Shown: positions 23,983 through 33,441, counted from the first letter of the stretch. The stretch is 39,590 nucleotides of DNA from an uncultured Chitinophaga sp. (GCF_902168175.1 NZ_CABHOU010000104.1:1-39590), one strand, 5' to 3'. The notes: generated by a model from the letters alone, not told the origin. Made by a program: numbers and translations.

Positions 23983-26502
23983 ATGACCGCATGGATAAGA
24001 ATTATAGCTCTGATTATAGGCATTGTAAGTTTCTCAGGCCTTCAGGCTCAGCGATATAAGGTCAGTGGTGTTGTAAAAGATGCGCATTCCCAGGAAGTAA
24101 TCCCATTTGCTACATTACAGTTTGTGGGGACTAACGAGGGAATGGTCACGAACGAACAGGGGTATTACCTGTTCGACTTAAACGGAATACCATCTGATTC
24201 ACTGCTTGTAAGGGTGATGGGTTACCAGCGAACGGTAATGCATGTGAGCCGTACCGATACGGCACAGGAAATTAATTTTGAGATCACCCGCTCCGATGTA
24301 TCGCTGAAACAGTTTGAAGTAAAAGCCAACGTGAACTTTGCCCTCCTGCTGCTGCGGCAGATCATCCGCAGGAAACCCTACAACAACTACGACAGGCTCG
24401 AAAATTATAAGTACGAAGTGTACAATAAGCTGGAACTGGACATGAAGAACCTTAACACGGTGAAACTTTCCAAAAACCGGTTTACGAAGCCGTTTGCCTT
24501 TGTGTTAAAGAATATTGACAGTACCTCAGAAAGCAAGCCTTTCCTGCCGGTGTTCCTTACAGAGTCGCTTTCGGATTACTTCTTCCAGAAAAGCCCGTTC
24601 AAAGAAAAGGAGATTATAAAGGCCAGCCGTACATCAGGGCTGGATAATGAAAGCGTGACCAAGTTCCTGGGCAGTATGTACCAGAACATTAACGTGTACG
24701 ACAACTACATTCCTGTTTTCGATAAACAGTTCGTAAGCCCGATCAGCAGCAGCGGTGCCATGTTTTACAACTACCGTATTACGGATACGCAGTATGTGGC
24801 GCAGCAGCGTTACATCAAACTTAACTTTACGCCCAGGCGTAAGGGTGAGAACGTGTTTGTAGGCGAAGTATGGGTACAGGACAGCACCTATGCCGTGCAA
24901 AAAATGACCATGTCGGTTCCGGGCGATGCGAACATTAACTTCGTGCGACGTATTTCGCTGGTACAGGAGTTTAAGCCCATCAACGACAGTTCGATGTGGT
25001 TCCTGGCAAAAGATAAATTCATTGTTGACTTCTGGACGCCTAGCCCTAAACCCACGAAAACGCTGGAGTTTATCGGGCGCAAAACCACGAGTTATGAAAA
25101 GATCATCGTGAATGACACGGCCGCTACCAACATCTTCGATGAAAAGAAAAAGTACCCTGCCAACATTGTTATTGCCGACAGCGCCCGTAAACGCAGCGAC
25201 GATTTCTGGCAACAGGCACGTCATGATACGTTAACGAAAAACGAAGTAGCCATATATAAAATGGTGGACACGTTGCAGAAGATGCCGCTGTTCCAGAAAT
25301 ACTCTAACACCATCAAGTTTATCGCCACCGGTTATAAAGCATTTGGTCCGGTTGAATGGGGCCCCTACTTCTACCTCTTTAGCAGCAACAGGCTCGAAGG
25401 TTTCCGTATGCGACTCGATTTGGGCACTACCCCACAGGTGAGCAAAAACCTTTACCTCTATGGTTACCTGGCTTACGGCTTTGGCGACCAGCGCTTCAAA
25501 GGTAAAATGACCGGGCTTTGGATACTCGACCGCGCACCGCGCACCTACATTTACGGCTCCTACACCCGCGACCTCGACAACGGTGCTACTTATTACGATG
25601 AAGTGGGTACCGATAACATCTTTTCGCTGGCTATCCGCAAGGGGGGGGTACCGCAAAAATTTATGATGATAGATGAGAAACGTATAGAGTTCTATAAAGA
25701 ATATTATACAGGATTTTCGCATCACCTGTCATTCGTGCATAAAGAGTTTAAGCCATTTGCACCTTTGCCGGGTAAGGAATATTATCCAAAAGAAGGCGGA
25801 AGCGGAAGCGGCACGCCACTTACCAACTCAGAGGTAGCGCTTAAGCTGCGTTACGCATACCGTGAAGAGTTCCTCGAAGGCAATTACTACCGTTATAGCC
25901 TCGGCAGCAAATACCCCGTTGTAGAGGCTCGTTTTGCCCTTGGCATACCGGGCATCGTAAATAGCAACTACTCTTATGAGAAAGTATCACTTACCGTATC
26001 TGATTATTGGAAAGTGGGCGCGCTCGGTACGATCTATTACAACATTTTCGGTGGTAAGACTTTCGGACCGGCATTGCCTTATCCGCTGCTGGAAATACAT
26101 CCGGGTAATGAAATTTACTACTATAACAAATATGCGTTTAACATGATGAACCGCTTCGAGTTCATCAGTGATCAGTATGCGGGTTTTAACCTGGAACATA
26201 CGATCGGCAGCGGTGTGTTCAACTACATTCCCGGTGTACGCAAGTTAAAGTTCCGCCAGTTCTGGACGGCGAAAGGCCTGCTCGGCAAACTGTCTGAGAA
26301 AAACAAAACACTGAACCTGAACAATGGTTATCCATTCAAAACACTGGAAGGTAACCCTTACCTGGAAGTGGGTACCGGGGTGGAAAACATCCTGAAGTTC
26401 CTGCGGGTAGATTTTGTGTGGAGAGTGGCGCCTTCGCGGCAACCGGGCGAAGAATATAACCGTACTTTCGGGGTGTTCGGCAGTTTCAAATTATCATTCT
26501 AA
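23983..26502 (+). CDS. CarboxypepD_reg-like / DUF5686 outer-membrane protein
   Basis: An 839-residue exported protein. After a signal peptide (about 1-22, ending QAQ) comes a carboxypeptidase-regulatory-like beta-sandwich (about 23-105: YKVSGVVKDAHSQEVIPFATLQFVGTNEG). A DUF5686 region follows (about 110-839), with the typical IIRRKPYNNYDRLENYKYEVYNK opening and an outer-membrane beta-barrel-like C-terminal half ending FGSFKLSF. Unlike SusC-type receptors it has no TonB plug domain. Function is unknown; the family is widespread in Bacteroidota and lies in the outer membrane. A TCTAATTTGC stretch sits just before the ATG and resembles a -7 region. It is single, divergent from the membrane-protein operon, and ends at a bidirectional terminator. 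Confidence 0.85.
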   Translation: MTAWIRIIALIIGIVSFSGLQAQRYKVSGVVKDAHSQEVIPFATLQFVGTNEGMVTNEQGYYLFDLNGIPSDSLLVRVMGYQRTVMHVSRTDTAQEINFEITRSDVSLKQFEVKANVNFALLLLRQIIRRKPYNNYDRLENYKYEVYNKLELDMKNLNTVKLSKNRFTKPFAFVLKNIDSTSESKPFLPVFLTESLSDYFFQKSPFKEKEIIKASRTSGLDNESVTKFLGSMYQNINVYDNYIPVFDKQFVSPISSSGAMFYNYRITDTQYVAQQRYIKLNFTPRRKGENVFVGEVWVQDSTYAVQKMTMSVPGDANINFVRRISLVQEFKPINDSSMWFLAKDKFIVDFWTPSPKPTKTLEFIGRKTTSYEKIIVNDTAATNIFDEKKKYPANIVIADSARKRSDDFWQQARHDTLTKNEVAIYKMVDTLQKMPLFQKYSNTIKFIATGYKAFGPVEWGPYFYLFSSNRLEGFRMRLDLGTTPQVSKNLYLYGYLAYGFGDQRFKGKMTGLWILDRAPRTYIYGSYTRDLDNGATYYDEVGTDNIFSLAIRKGGVPQKFMMIDEKRIEFYKEYYTGFSHHLSFVHKEFKPFAPLPGKEYYPKEGGSGSGTPLTNSEVALKLRYAYREEFLEGNYYRYSLGSKYPVVEARFALGIPGIVNSNYSYEKVSLTVSDYWKVGALGTIYYNIFGGKTFGPALPYPLLEIHPGNEIYYYNKYAFNMMNRFEFISDQYAGFNLEHTIGSGVFNYIPGVRKLKFRQFWTAKGLLGKLSEKNKTLNLNNGYPFKTLEGNPYLEVGTGVENILKFLRVDFVWRVAPSRQPGEEYNRTFGVFGSFKLSF

Positions 26503-26519
26503 ACTAACGTCATTATCAT

Positions 26520-26553
26520 AAGAAAAGCCTTCTCTTTCGGGAAGGCTTTTCTT
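26520..26553. terminator. Bidirectional terminator, DUF5686 gene / hmuY
   Basis: Perfect 13-bp stem: 26520-26532 (AAGAAAAGCCTTC type) pairs with 26541-26553 around an 8-nt loop (TCTTTCGG), with T-rich flanks on both strands. It sits between the convergent DUF5686 and hmuY genes. Confidence 0.8.
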
Positions 26554-26569
26554 ATTAGCTGGTTATTGA

Positions 26570-27166
26570 TTATTGAATGGTGGTCAGGTTTCTGCTGCCA
26601 TTTGCCTGTACAAAATATTTGAAAGTCAGGTATGGAACTGGCGTTTGTAATGTAGGTGCGGCCGGATTGCCTTTGTACAAAGAAATCATTTGCAGTTTGG
26701 CATATTTACCTGCTGCAGTACGCAATACGATCGTACGATTTGCTTTCGGACTTACTATGTGAGTAGTCATGTTATAAACATACCAGCCGGTTTGACCAAA
26801 ACCATCAATACCCACAGTAGCATACTTAAATGCGGTATCGGCCGGTGCGGTGGTCAGCGCGTCAAAAGCGGTATCAACGAGCGCGATTTTACCGTTGCTG
26901 GCAGTTACATTACCATTGTAAGTGCTGGTGAAAGAAATATCCCACTTTGAGCTGTCTGTTCCTGTAGCGGAAAGTGTTTGCGTGGCGAAAGTGAAATAAC
27001 GGGGAGCTTTAGCGCCCTGGCCGGTAGCTGCTGCAGTATCGGCCGCAAGGTCAGTAACAGAGGTTGCTGTACGGATCACTGGTTTGTCATCGTCTTTATC
27101 GCAGGCTACAAATGTCATTACTGCTGCTGACGCCACTACTAATAAGTGCTTGTAATTAATACGCAT
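26570..27166 (-). CDS. hmuY: HmuY-family heme-binding lipoprotein
   Basis: A 198-residue outer-membrane lipoprotein with lipobox F-V-A-C (cysteine 22). The mature part shows the HmuY fold: PRYFTFATQTLSATGTDSSKWDISFTSTYNG, the middle GQTGWYVYNMTTH, then TIVLRTAAGKYAKLQMISLYKG and PYLTFKYFVQANGSR at the end. In Porphyromonas gingivalis HmuY binds heme and hands it to the HmuR receptor. There the axial ligands are two histidines, and I do not see an obvious equivalent pair here (one His-Ile-Val at the TTHIVSP turn), so ligation may differ. It is 34 bp downstream of the receptor gene, in the same operon. Confidence 0.88.
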   Translation of the reverse strand: MRINYKHLLVVASAAVMTFVACDKDDDKPVIRTATSVTDLAADTAAATGQGAKAPRYFTFATQTLSATGTDSSKWDISFTSTYNGNVTASNGKIALVDTAFDALTTAPADTAFKYATVGIDGFGQTGWYVYNMTTHIVSPKANRTIVLRTAAGKYAKLQMISLYKGNPAAPTLQTPVPYLTFKYFVQANGSRNLTTIQ

Positions 27167-27200
27167 GTTCTAATTGGTTTATGATATTTAAAAAGATAGT

Positions 27201-29312
27201 TTACTGTTTGACGAACTTCCAGGTGATGCCGGCGTTGTATACACGGCCTGCCAGGTTGGGAATGAATGCATCCATATGACCGGTTATATTGTCTACCGCT
27301 AACTGCACTGCCAACCGGTTATTGAGAAAGGTTTTTCCTACAGATGCGTTTAACAGTGTATAACCTTTTACAAAGCGGTCGTAATCATCGATAAACAAGT
27401 TGCCGTTAGTGTCGGAGTAACCGTACTTACCACGATAGTTGGCCCGCACGGAAGCGTTAAGTCCCCATGGTTTGTATTCGTAAAACAAACGCAGGTTACC
27501 CATATGGCGCGAGCGGTTCTCTATACCGTAGTAATCGCTTTCCCTGGATGTTCTTGTATGCCCTGAGTTATCGGTGATACTGGCATATGCGCCCTGGCCT
27601 GCTTTGATTGAATCGGTTACATCGCGGTTTTTAGCGTACAGCAACTGGTAGCCGCCGCTAAGCGTGAGGCCGCGAAGTAACTGCCAGCTGGCGTTTACCT
27701 CTACGCCCTGCATACGCGCCTTTGATACGTTCACATAGGAGTATACCTGCCAGCCATTTGTTTTTTCTGCAACGGTGATGGTGTTAATCAAATCTGTTAC
27801 ATCATTCCTGAACACGTTCGCTTCTATCTTCACTTTTCTTGTTGGTGTTAAAGTGAAACCTGCATTATAAGATGTAGAACGCTCCGGCGATAACGATCGG
27901 ATGCGCGATGCGGCAGGTAACACGCTGACGATTTCCCCTGCGTCCTGTAGCTGCTGAAGACCTGCTCCAAATTCTTCCGTACCTAATACCGTATAACCTA
28001 CCTGGGCATTGGTAAATGACAAATAAGACTGCCTGAAGTCCGGCGCCTTAAAGCCTCGGCCAACGGAAGCCTTAAAATTGATCATCTCATTCGGTGTATA
28101 ACGTACGGCCAGTTTCGGACTTAACTGGTCGCCATAAATATTGTTACGATCGTAACGTAATCCACCCAGCACCCCTATTTTCTCCCCTACTTTCCAATCG
28201 CCCTGCACATATGCAAAAATGCTTTCCATGTTACGCTTCTCTGTATAACGCGTAGCCTCCAGTGATTCGAGCGTACCACCCACACCGCCGGTAAACATCA
28301 GGGATGTATAAAGCTGTTTGTTGTATTGCAACTCGAGGCGGTTCATGTATTGCGTGAAGAAATTATCTTCCAGCGCAACGCCTGTACCCTTGTTGCTTAT
28401 TTCTTCGTTGGTGCCGTAACGGGTCAGATAATACTGTGTTTTTAGCTGAGAACTGTCGCGCAGCCGGTTTTCGAGCGTGGCCATAATGTTCAGGTCTTTC
28501 TCACTGGTTTTATCACTGGTGGTAATACCTTGTGTATACCCGTAATCGTTGGACTGTTGCAAATGTGCCCAGCGTGCGGAGAAGTTAAGCCTGTTCCGGC
28601 TATTGAGTAAGTAACCGGCCCTGGCCTGTAATGTATAGCTGTTGTAAGGAAGAACGGTGTTAGCCTGCTGCGCGTCCGGATTGGCGTTAAAACCATCGGT
28701 GCGGTAGTAGTTGCCGGAAAGGGAAATGTGGCCTTTGTTATGATTGAAGGGAAGACCTCCTTCTAATGTAGCATCGAGCGTATTATAAGTGCCATAACGT
28801 AATCCGGCGCTATAACTGGTGCTGCTTAAAGGTTTGCGGGTGATGATATTAACCACCCCGGCCAGCGCATCGCTGCCGTACAGGCAGGAACTCGCACCTT
28901 TGATAATTTCAATTCGTTCAATATCTGCTACTGTAATACGGGAGAGATCAAGTTTACCGGAAGTGCGGCCAATAAGCGGCTGCCCGTCGATCATGATCAT
29001 GGTGTAGGCGGGATCGAAACCCTGTAACTGCAAACCGCTGCCATGACCGGCACCACTCGCGTCTGCCACCAATGCAAGCCCTGTTTGTTCGCGCAACACT
29101 TCATCCAGCCGGCGACTGCCCATCTGATCAATTATTTTGCGGGAGATAACAGTTACAGGTACCGGCACCTTACTGCTAAGGTTATCGGTACGCGTAGCGG
29201 TTACCACCACTTCCTCCAGGTCGTGTGGTTGCTGCGTCGTGTCTTTTTGTGCAGATAATGATGAAAATGCCGCGCACAACAAAATTGTAATAAAATATCT
29301 ATTCAGGCACAT
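27201..29312 (-). CDS. hmuR: TonB-dependent heme receptor (HmuR-like)
   Basis: A 703-residue outer-membrane receptor. A signal peptide (about 1-22, ending SAQ) is followed by a TonB-box-like LEEVVVTATR and a plug domain (about 35-150: DEVLREQTGLALV, GFDPAYTMIMIDGQPLIGR, IEIIKGASSCLYGSDALAGVVNIIT). A 22-strand barrel ends in AGITWKFVKQ. There is no N-terminal carboxypeptidase-like domain, so it is a classical TonB-dependent receptor rather than a SusC type. Substrate assignment to heme or hemoproteins rests on the neighbouring hmuY and the hmuTUVS unit. ATG 29312 starts the signal peptide; an upstream start at 29348 is unlikely. The leader is about 100 nt and includes a hairpin (ATACAC...GTGTAT, 29354-29382, with an inner ACCAT/ATGGT stem). 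Confidence 0.9.
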   Translation of the reverse strand: MCLNRYFITILLCAAFSSLSAQKDTTQQPHDLEEVVVTATRTDNLSSKVPVPVTVISRKIIDQMGSRRLDEVLREQTGLALVADASGAGHGSGLQLQGFDPAYTMIMIDGQPLIGRTSGKLDLSRITVADIERIEIIKGASSCLYGSDALAGVVNIITRKPLSSTSYSAGLRYGTYNTLDATLEGGLPFNHNKGHISLSGNYYRTDGFNANPDAQQANTVLPYNSYTLQARAGYLLNSRNRLNFSARWAHLQQSNDYGYTQGITTSDKTSEKDLNIMATLENRLRDSSQLKTQYYLTRYGTNEEISNKGTGVALEDNFFTQYMNRLELQYNKQLYTSLMFTGGVGGTLESLEATRYTEKRNMESIFAYVQGDWKVGEKIGVLGGLRYDRNNIYGDQLSPKLAVRYTPNEMINFKASVGRGFKAPDFRQSYLSFTNAQVGYTVLGTEEFGAGLQQLQDAGEIVSVLPAASRIRSLSPERSTSYNAGFTLTPTRKVKIEANVFRNDVTDLINTITVAEKTNGWQVYSYVNVSKARMQGVEVNASWQLLRGLTLSGGYQLLYAKNRDVTDSIKAGQGAYASITDNSGHTRTSRESDYYGIENRSRHMGNLRLFYEYKPWGLNASVRANYRGKYGYSDTNGNLFIDDYDRFVKGYTLLNASVGKTFLNNRLAVQLAVDNITGHMDAFIPNLAGRVYNAGITWKFVKQ

Positions 29313-29407
29313 GATCGGTTCTGTGAGTGGTCTTAATACTGTATACACATAGGATACACAACCATAGTATGGTCAGGTGTATGCTGCAACGAATAATTAC
29401 AATGCGG

Positions 29408-29485
29408 GCGGAGTAATGACAAAATTAGATGTTCCAACAGCAATCCACGTTGCGGATTGGGAAAATGATTTACGCAATCCGGAAA
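29408..29485 (-). promoter_or_regulatory. Promoter and shared motifs upstream of hmuR
   Basis: The -7 box TAATTTTG (29427-29420, minus strand) matches TAnnTTTG. Upstream, TTTTCCC (29465-29459) lies exactly 31 nt before it, and TTGCGTAAAT (29477-29468) two nt further. Downstream, ATTACTCCGC (29417-29408) lies in the first transcribed bases. All three motifs also surround the hmuT promoter. No good -33 element is seen, suggesting a promoter that needs an activator. Confidence 0.6.
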
Positions 29486-29545
29486 ACTAATCAAGAAACC
29501 TTCTTTACAGATCACGGAATGATGACTGTCTTTTCTGAATAAATA

Positions 29546-29572
29546 AGGGCTGACCAACAAACGGTCAGCCCT
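29546..29572 (-). terminator. Terminator after hmuS
   Basis: Perfect 10-bp stem AGGGCTGACC (29546-29555) with GGTCAGCCCT (29563-29572), 7-nt loop, followed on the minus strand by TTATTTATT. It separates the hmuTUVS unit from hmuRY, 35 bp past the hmuS stop. Confidence 0.8.
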
Positions 29573-29606
29573 CCGGAAAAAAACTATTTCTAAAACGGGT
29601 TTTCAA

Positions 29607-30638
29607 TTACAGTTTTGCAGCCAGTTCTCTCCAGTTTTGCAGCTCTGGCTGACCAGGCTTACGTTTACCAAAGAACTGAATGATCATGTCACCTGCAGCA
29701 TCAAATACTTCAAGGGAAGTTACCACCCCATCAACAGAAGGTTTTTCAACGATCCAGCTCTGTGCGATGTCGCCCATTTTCAGGTGAATGTTCAGGTCTG
29801 GGTCCATTACGTTGATCCATCCTGGAATTTCGAGTATTTTATTTACCGGGCCGGTATGTATTTCGATGTTGCCGTGGTTACCAACAAAGATCATGATTTC
29901 GAGTCCGGATGCGGAGGCCTGTTCGAGCAACTGTTTTGCGGCTTCATTGGAGGTTTTACGGGCGAAGCGGCCTTCGGCTATTTCCAATGCCTGCGTACGG
30001 GAAACGCGATGTTTCATGATCAGGGGGAAAAAGTCGTGCGTATCTTTTAATCCCGACCACTCTTCGAGGAATGCAGCAGTATCAACTGTTTCTGCATATG
30101 TCATTTTCTTTGGCGGTGCAGCTTCGGGAATCGTTGTATCCTGTTCAGCGGCGGTAAAGTCATTTACCAGTTGCTGCCATGCCGCGTGGTTAGTAGCATC
30201 TGTAGGATAAAATTTAATAACAGCTACGCCCTGCCCATCAAACACCTGGATAGAAGTTTTGAAACCGGCAGTTTCATCATCATTTACCGCAAAGCCGTGT
30301 ACCCATTTATTCAGGAACATACGCAGGTCAATATCTGCACCCAGTACCAGGCCTACATGCGGATTGTCGACATCTACTTTTTCGAAGATACCTTTCCTTT
30401 CAATTACGCAGCTCTCGTTACGGGTAAGCACCATTACCTTCCCCACTTCCTGCATACGTTTGGTGATAGCGCGGAAGTCGGGCTGCAGGCGGGTTACACA
30501 AGTACCGGCAAATGCTGCTACCAATGCACCTTCGCTGGTACCAATCTGTTGTGCAGCATCGCGGATACGCACTTTAGGATTTTCTGCTTTAAAGCTGATC
30601 CATTTGTCTTTAAGAGAAGAAGCGATCATGGTGGTCAT
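29607..30638 (-). CDS. hmuS: Hemin-degrading factor, HemS/ChuS family
   Basis: A 343-residue cytoplasmic heme-handling protein made of two tandem HemS/ChuS-type repeats (about 10-165 and 185-343). Each has the RxxDAAxxIGxSEGAL or RTQALEIAEGRFARK-like helix and the paired strands VGLVLGADIDLRMFLNKWVHGFAV and WINVMDPDLNIHLKMGDIAQSWIV. The second half includes IMKHRVSRTQAL, where family members place the heme-ligand histidine. ChuS/HemS proteins bind heme from the ABC importer and in some cases open the ring to release iron. It begins one base after the hmuV stop and is the last gene of hmuTUVS. Start ATG 30638; an in-frame ATG follows at 30629. This is not the CobN-like protein called HmuS in Porphyromonas. 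Confidence 0.92.
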   Translation of the reverse strand: MTTMIASSLKDKWISFKAENPKVRIRDAAQQIGTSEGALVAAFAGTCVTRLQPDFRAITKRMQEVGKVMVLTRNESCVIERKGIFEKVDVDNPHVGLVLGADIDLRMFLNKWVHGFAVNDDETAGFKTSIQVFDGQGVAVIKFYPTDATNHAAWQQLVNDFTAAEQDTTIPEAAPPKKMTYAETVDTAAFLEEWSGLKDTHDFFPLIMKHRVSRTQALEIAEGRFARKTSNEAAKQLLEQASASGLEIMIFVGNHGNIEIHTGPVNKILEIPGWINVMDPDLNIHLKMGDIAQSWIVEKPSVDGVVTSLEVFDAAGDMIIQFFGKRKPGQPELQNWRELAAKL

Positions 30639-30639
30639 T

Positions 30640-31488
30640 TTAAAAAGATTTTATTGCCTGAGCGGCAGTGGGTAAATGAATCGGGTGTTGACCGGCTGCT
30701 GTTACCACTAAAGGATAACTAACCCCGGGATGATCGAGTACATGAACGGCAATGCCGAAGCAGGCCTCGATGTTTACGGGCGTAAATACCTGGCGCACGC
30801 CGCCTTCGGAAAATACACGCCCGTGTTTGAGCAACCATACGCGTTGCGCGTAAGCTGCGGTTAATTGAAAATCGTGCAGCACTGCTACAACCAGTACGCC
30901 CTGCTGCGCCAGTTGTGTAGCGAGTTGCAGTGATAATTGCTGATGCAGAATATCCATACCGGTAACCGGCTCGTCGAGCAACAGTATCTTTTTACCGGCA
31001 TAATCCATACCATTTATATCAGGCACTTCCAGCACCTGTGCCAGTACACGCGCCATTTGCACACGCTGTTTCTGGCCACCGGAAAGTGTTAGAAAAGAGC
31101 GATCACGAAGATCAAATACCTGTAGCTGCTTCATAGCATACTGCACCATTTCTTTATCGTTAGCGTGGGTGCCGGTGTATACAAAGCGGCCCATCATCAC
31201 TACTTCTTCCACCGTAAACGGCAGGTGCAGCGAAAGTTGTTGCGACAGTACCGCCCGTTGCTGCGCCTGTTCTTTGATGGAAGTGTTACGTAAATCTTTG
31301 CCCGCCATGGCTATTCGTCCCTTATAACCAGGATATTCGCCGGCAAGCGCACGGAGTAAAGTTGATTTACCTTCTCCGTTCGCGCCCATCAACACACACA
31401 ACTCACCCGTACCGGCCGTTAAGTCCAGGTTATGAAGAATGGGCCTGCCGCCCAGTTCTACGGTGAGCTTCTCTACTTCCAGCATCAT
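30640..31488 (-). CDS. hmuV: Heme ABC transporter ATP-binding protein
   Basis: A 282-residue cytoplasmic ATPase of the FepC/BtuD/HmuV type that powers the HmuU permease. Walker A GANGEGKST (35-43), Q-loop around VLSQQ (80-84), signature LSGGQKQR (135-142), Walker B ILLLDEP (168-174) and H-loop H205 in VLHDF are all present. An insert DINGMDYAGKK before Walker B and the phrase RALAGEYPGYKG are typical of heme importers. The start at 31488 overlaps the hmuU stop by four bases (ATGA), so translation is coupled; a second ATG at 31485 is possible. Confidence 0.94.
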   Translation of the reverse strand: MMLEVEKLTVELGGRPILHNLDLTAGTGELCVLMGANGEGKSTLLRALAGEYPGYKGRIAMAGKDLRNTSIKEQAQQRAVLSQQLSLHLPFTVEEVVMMGRFVYTGTHANDKEMVQYAMKQLQVFDLRDRSFLTLSGGQKQRVQMARVLAQVLEVPDINGMDYAGKKILLLDEPVTGMDILHQQLSLQLATQLAQQGVLVVAVLHDFQLTAAYAQRVWLLKHGRVFSEGGVRQVFTPVNIEACFGIAVHVLDHPGVSYPLVVTAAGQHPIHLPTAAQAIKSF

Positions 31489-32543
31489 ATGGCGAGCGAT
31501 TTCTTTTCTTTTAATATCAACCAGATGAAAAACGGTGTACCAATAATGGCAGTTACAATGCCTACCGGAATTTCAGCCGGTGCCGCAATGGTGCGGCATA
31601 GTAAGTCGGATACAGTAAGCAGTACTGCACCCAGCAAAGCCGAGCAGGGAATAAGAATACGATTATCGGGGCCGGTAATTTGCCGCACAATATGCGGAAC
31701 TACCAATCCTACGAAACCAATTACGCCCGCTACTGCCACTCCTGCCGCAACCGCCATGGTCGCAAAAATGATCAACTGTGTTTTTAAACGGCCTACTTTC
31801 ACCCCGCTGTGCATGGCCTCCCGTTCACCCAGCGCATATACATTCAATGCCTGTGCTATGCGGGGCAACAGGATCAATGGAATTAACACGAACGGCAATA
31901 CCGCCAAAACTGTTTGCCAGCTGGCCCCGCCAAGACTCCCCATCAACCAGAAAACAATACTCCGCAGTTGTTCGTTGGTTGAAATGTAAGTCATAAGCCC
32001 GGTGATGGCATTACACAACGCGTTAATAGCAATACCTGCGAGTAACATGGTAGACATTACTGCCTGACCATTGCGTAACGAAATACGGAACACCAGTAAT
32101 ACTGCTATGATCGCGCCACCGAACGTAACGATGTTCATTACGTAAAACTGCAGCAGGTGATTATCCGTTAAAAATGGGAAAGAGGACTGCAGTACAATGA
32201 GCATAACCGCTGTGAGGGAGGCTCCGGAACTTACGCCTATCAAACCAGGATCGGCCAGAGGATTGCGAAAGAGGCCTTGTAAGGCGGCGCCCGCAATAGC
32301 CAGACCAGCACCTATGATTACACCCAGTACTACTCTTGGCAAACGTATCATCCATAACACTGCGGCTGTGCCTTCGTTATATTCAACCGGCAAATGAATG
32401 CCGATCTTCGATAACAAGATGGCTACCACCTGTGCAGGTGAAATAGACATAGCACCTATACCAGTGCTGAGTATAATGGCTAACAGCAGCAATGCACTAA
32501 AAAAGGCAACGGCGCTGAAGCGTTTTAATCCTGTATTCATCAT
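31485..32543 (-). CDS. hmuU: Heme ABC transporter permease (FecCD family)
   Basis: A 352-residue inner-membrane permease with about ten membrane helices. FecCD/BtuC signatures are visible: RLPRVVLGVIIGAGLAIAGAALQGLFRNPLADPGLIGVSSGASL in the second and third helices, and GVIGFVGLVVPHIVRQITGPDNRILIPCSALLGAVLL near the coupling helix. The function as a heme channel is inferred from the adjacent hmuS and hmuT. It follows hmuT by 15 bp and overlaps hmuV by four. Confidence 0.94.
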   Translation of the reverse strand: MMNTGLKRFSAVAFFSALLLLAIILSTGIGAMSISPAQVVAILLSKIGIHLPVEYNEGTAAVLWMIRLPRVVLGVIIGAGLAIAGAALQGLFRNPLADPGLIGVSSGASLTAVMLIVLQSSFPFLTDNHLLQFYVMNIVTFGGAIIAVLLVFRISLRNGQAVMSTMLLAGIAINALCNAITGLMTYISTNEQLRSIVFWLMGSLGGASWQTVLAVLPFVLIPLILLPRIAQALNVYALGEREAMHSGVKVGRLKTQLIIFATMAVAAGVAVAGVIGFVGLVVPHIVRQITGPDNRILIPCSALLGAVLLTVSDLLCRTIAAPAEIPVGIVTAIIGTPFFIWLILKEKKSLAI

Positions 32544-32558
32544 TTGCTTATCTCCTCA

Positions 32559-33398
32559 CTATCCTTCTATCTTCTGCGAAAGCTCGCGGATGGCCTGTAT
32601 TACTCTCGGACCAAAGCCCGTGAGCAGTTGACCGTCCATTACAATTACTTTCTTTTCTTTACCTGCAGTGGTTTGTGAAACGCCCTGCACCTTCAGTAAA
32701 CCATTAACGCCGCCCATGCTTTCGAGGCCGGTGTCGAACATTAATATCACATCCGGATTAGCGGTTACCAATGCTTCTGCGGTAAGTGGTTTGAAGTCTT
32801 TAAAATCACCGGCGGCATTTTTAGCGCCTGCCAGCACAATCATTTTATCCAGCGCGGTTTCTTTACCAGCTACCATCATGGTACCTGCGCCACGTGCGTA
32901 GATAAATAATACTTTCTTCTGACGGGTAGCTGTTTTAAGACTTTGCTTTTCTGTTTCCAGCTGTTTACAAAGTGCTGCGCCTTTAGCCGCAACGCCCATA
33001 GCGGCTGCCACCTGGTTAATAAGCGCACAGGTACCTTCTACCGAATACTCCTGCGACACTACTACGGTTTTAACACCCACGGCTTTAAACTGTTCTAATA
33101 CTGCAGGCGAGATGTAGTTGGAAGTAGTGATTACCAGGTCGGGCTGCAATGCCAGTACCGGTTCGGCCGTAATATTACGGTTATGGCCCACTTTGGCTAC
33201 TTTTTGCATGGATGCGGGGTAAGTACTTGTTACGTCCACACCCACTATTTGTTTCTCAAACCCAAGTGCAACAAGCACCTCGGTAATTGTACCGTTAAGA
33301 GAAACGATGCGTTTGTACGATTGCGCAGTGGCCGTATTCACGGCAAATAAAACGCAGGCCAGGAGCGTCGCGGAAAACATCCGCCATGAAGCTTTCAT
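32559..33398 (-). CDS. hmuT: Periplasmic heme-binding protein
   Basis: A 279-residue class III substrate-binding protein (TroA/BtuF-like fold) with a signal peptide ending at about residue 25 (ATA-Q). Two lobes are joined by a long helix (about 120-155). The motif VGVDVTSTYPASMQKVAKVGHNRNI carries the tyrosine (in S-T-Y-P) that ligates heme in HmuT proteins. LQPDLVITTSNY, VLFIYARGAGTMMVAGKETALD and LTAEALVTANPDVILMFDTGL complete the family pattern. It is the first gene of hmuTUVS. Its start codon lies about 280 nt after the predicted transcription start, behind a structured leader with a terminator. Confidence 0.92.
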   Translation of the reverse strand: MKASWRMFSATLLACVLFAVNTATAQSYKRIVSLNGTITEVLVALGFEKQIVGVDVTSTYPASMQKVAKVGHNRNITAEPVLALQPDLVITTSNYISPAVLEQFKAVGVKTVVVSQEYSVEGTCALINQVAAAMGVAAKGAALCKQLETEKQSLKTATRQKKVLFIYARGAGTMMVAGKETALDKMIVLAGAKNAAGDFKDFKPLTAEALVTANPDVILMFDTGLESMGGVNGLLKVQGVSQTTAGKEKKVIVMDGQLLTGFGPRVIQAIRELSQKIEG

Positions 33399-33441
33399 CC
33401 GAGTATGATTTATTAGTTAATACAATGCTGCTCAAAGTGAT

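Noticed and set aside
32559..33398. BtuF/BtuCD (vitamin B12) identity for the ABC transporter
   Set aside because: The ABC components alone would fit B12, but the coupled ChuS-type gene, the heme-type tyrosine motif and the nearby HmuR/HmuY favour heme.
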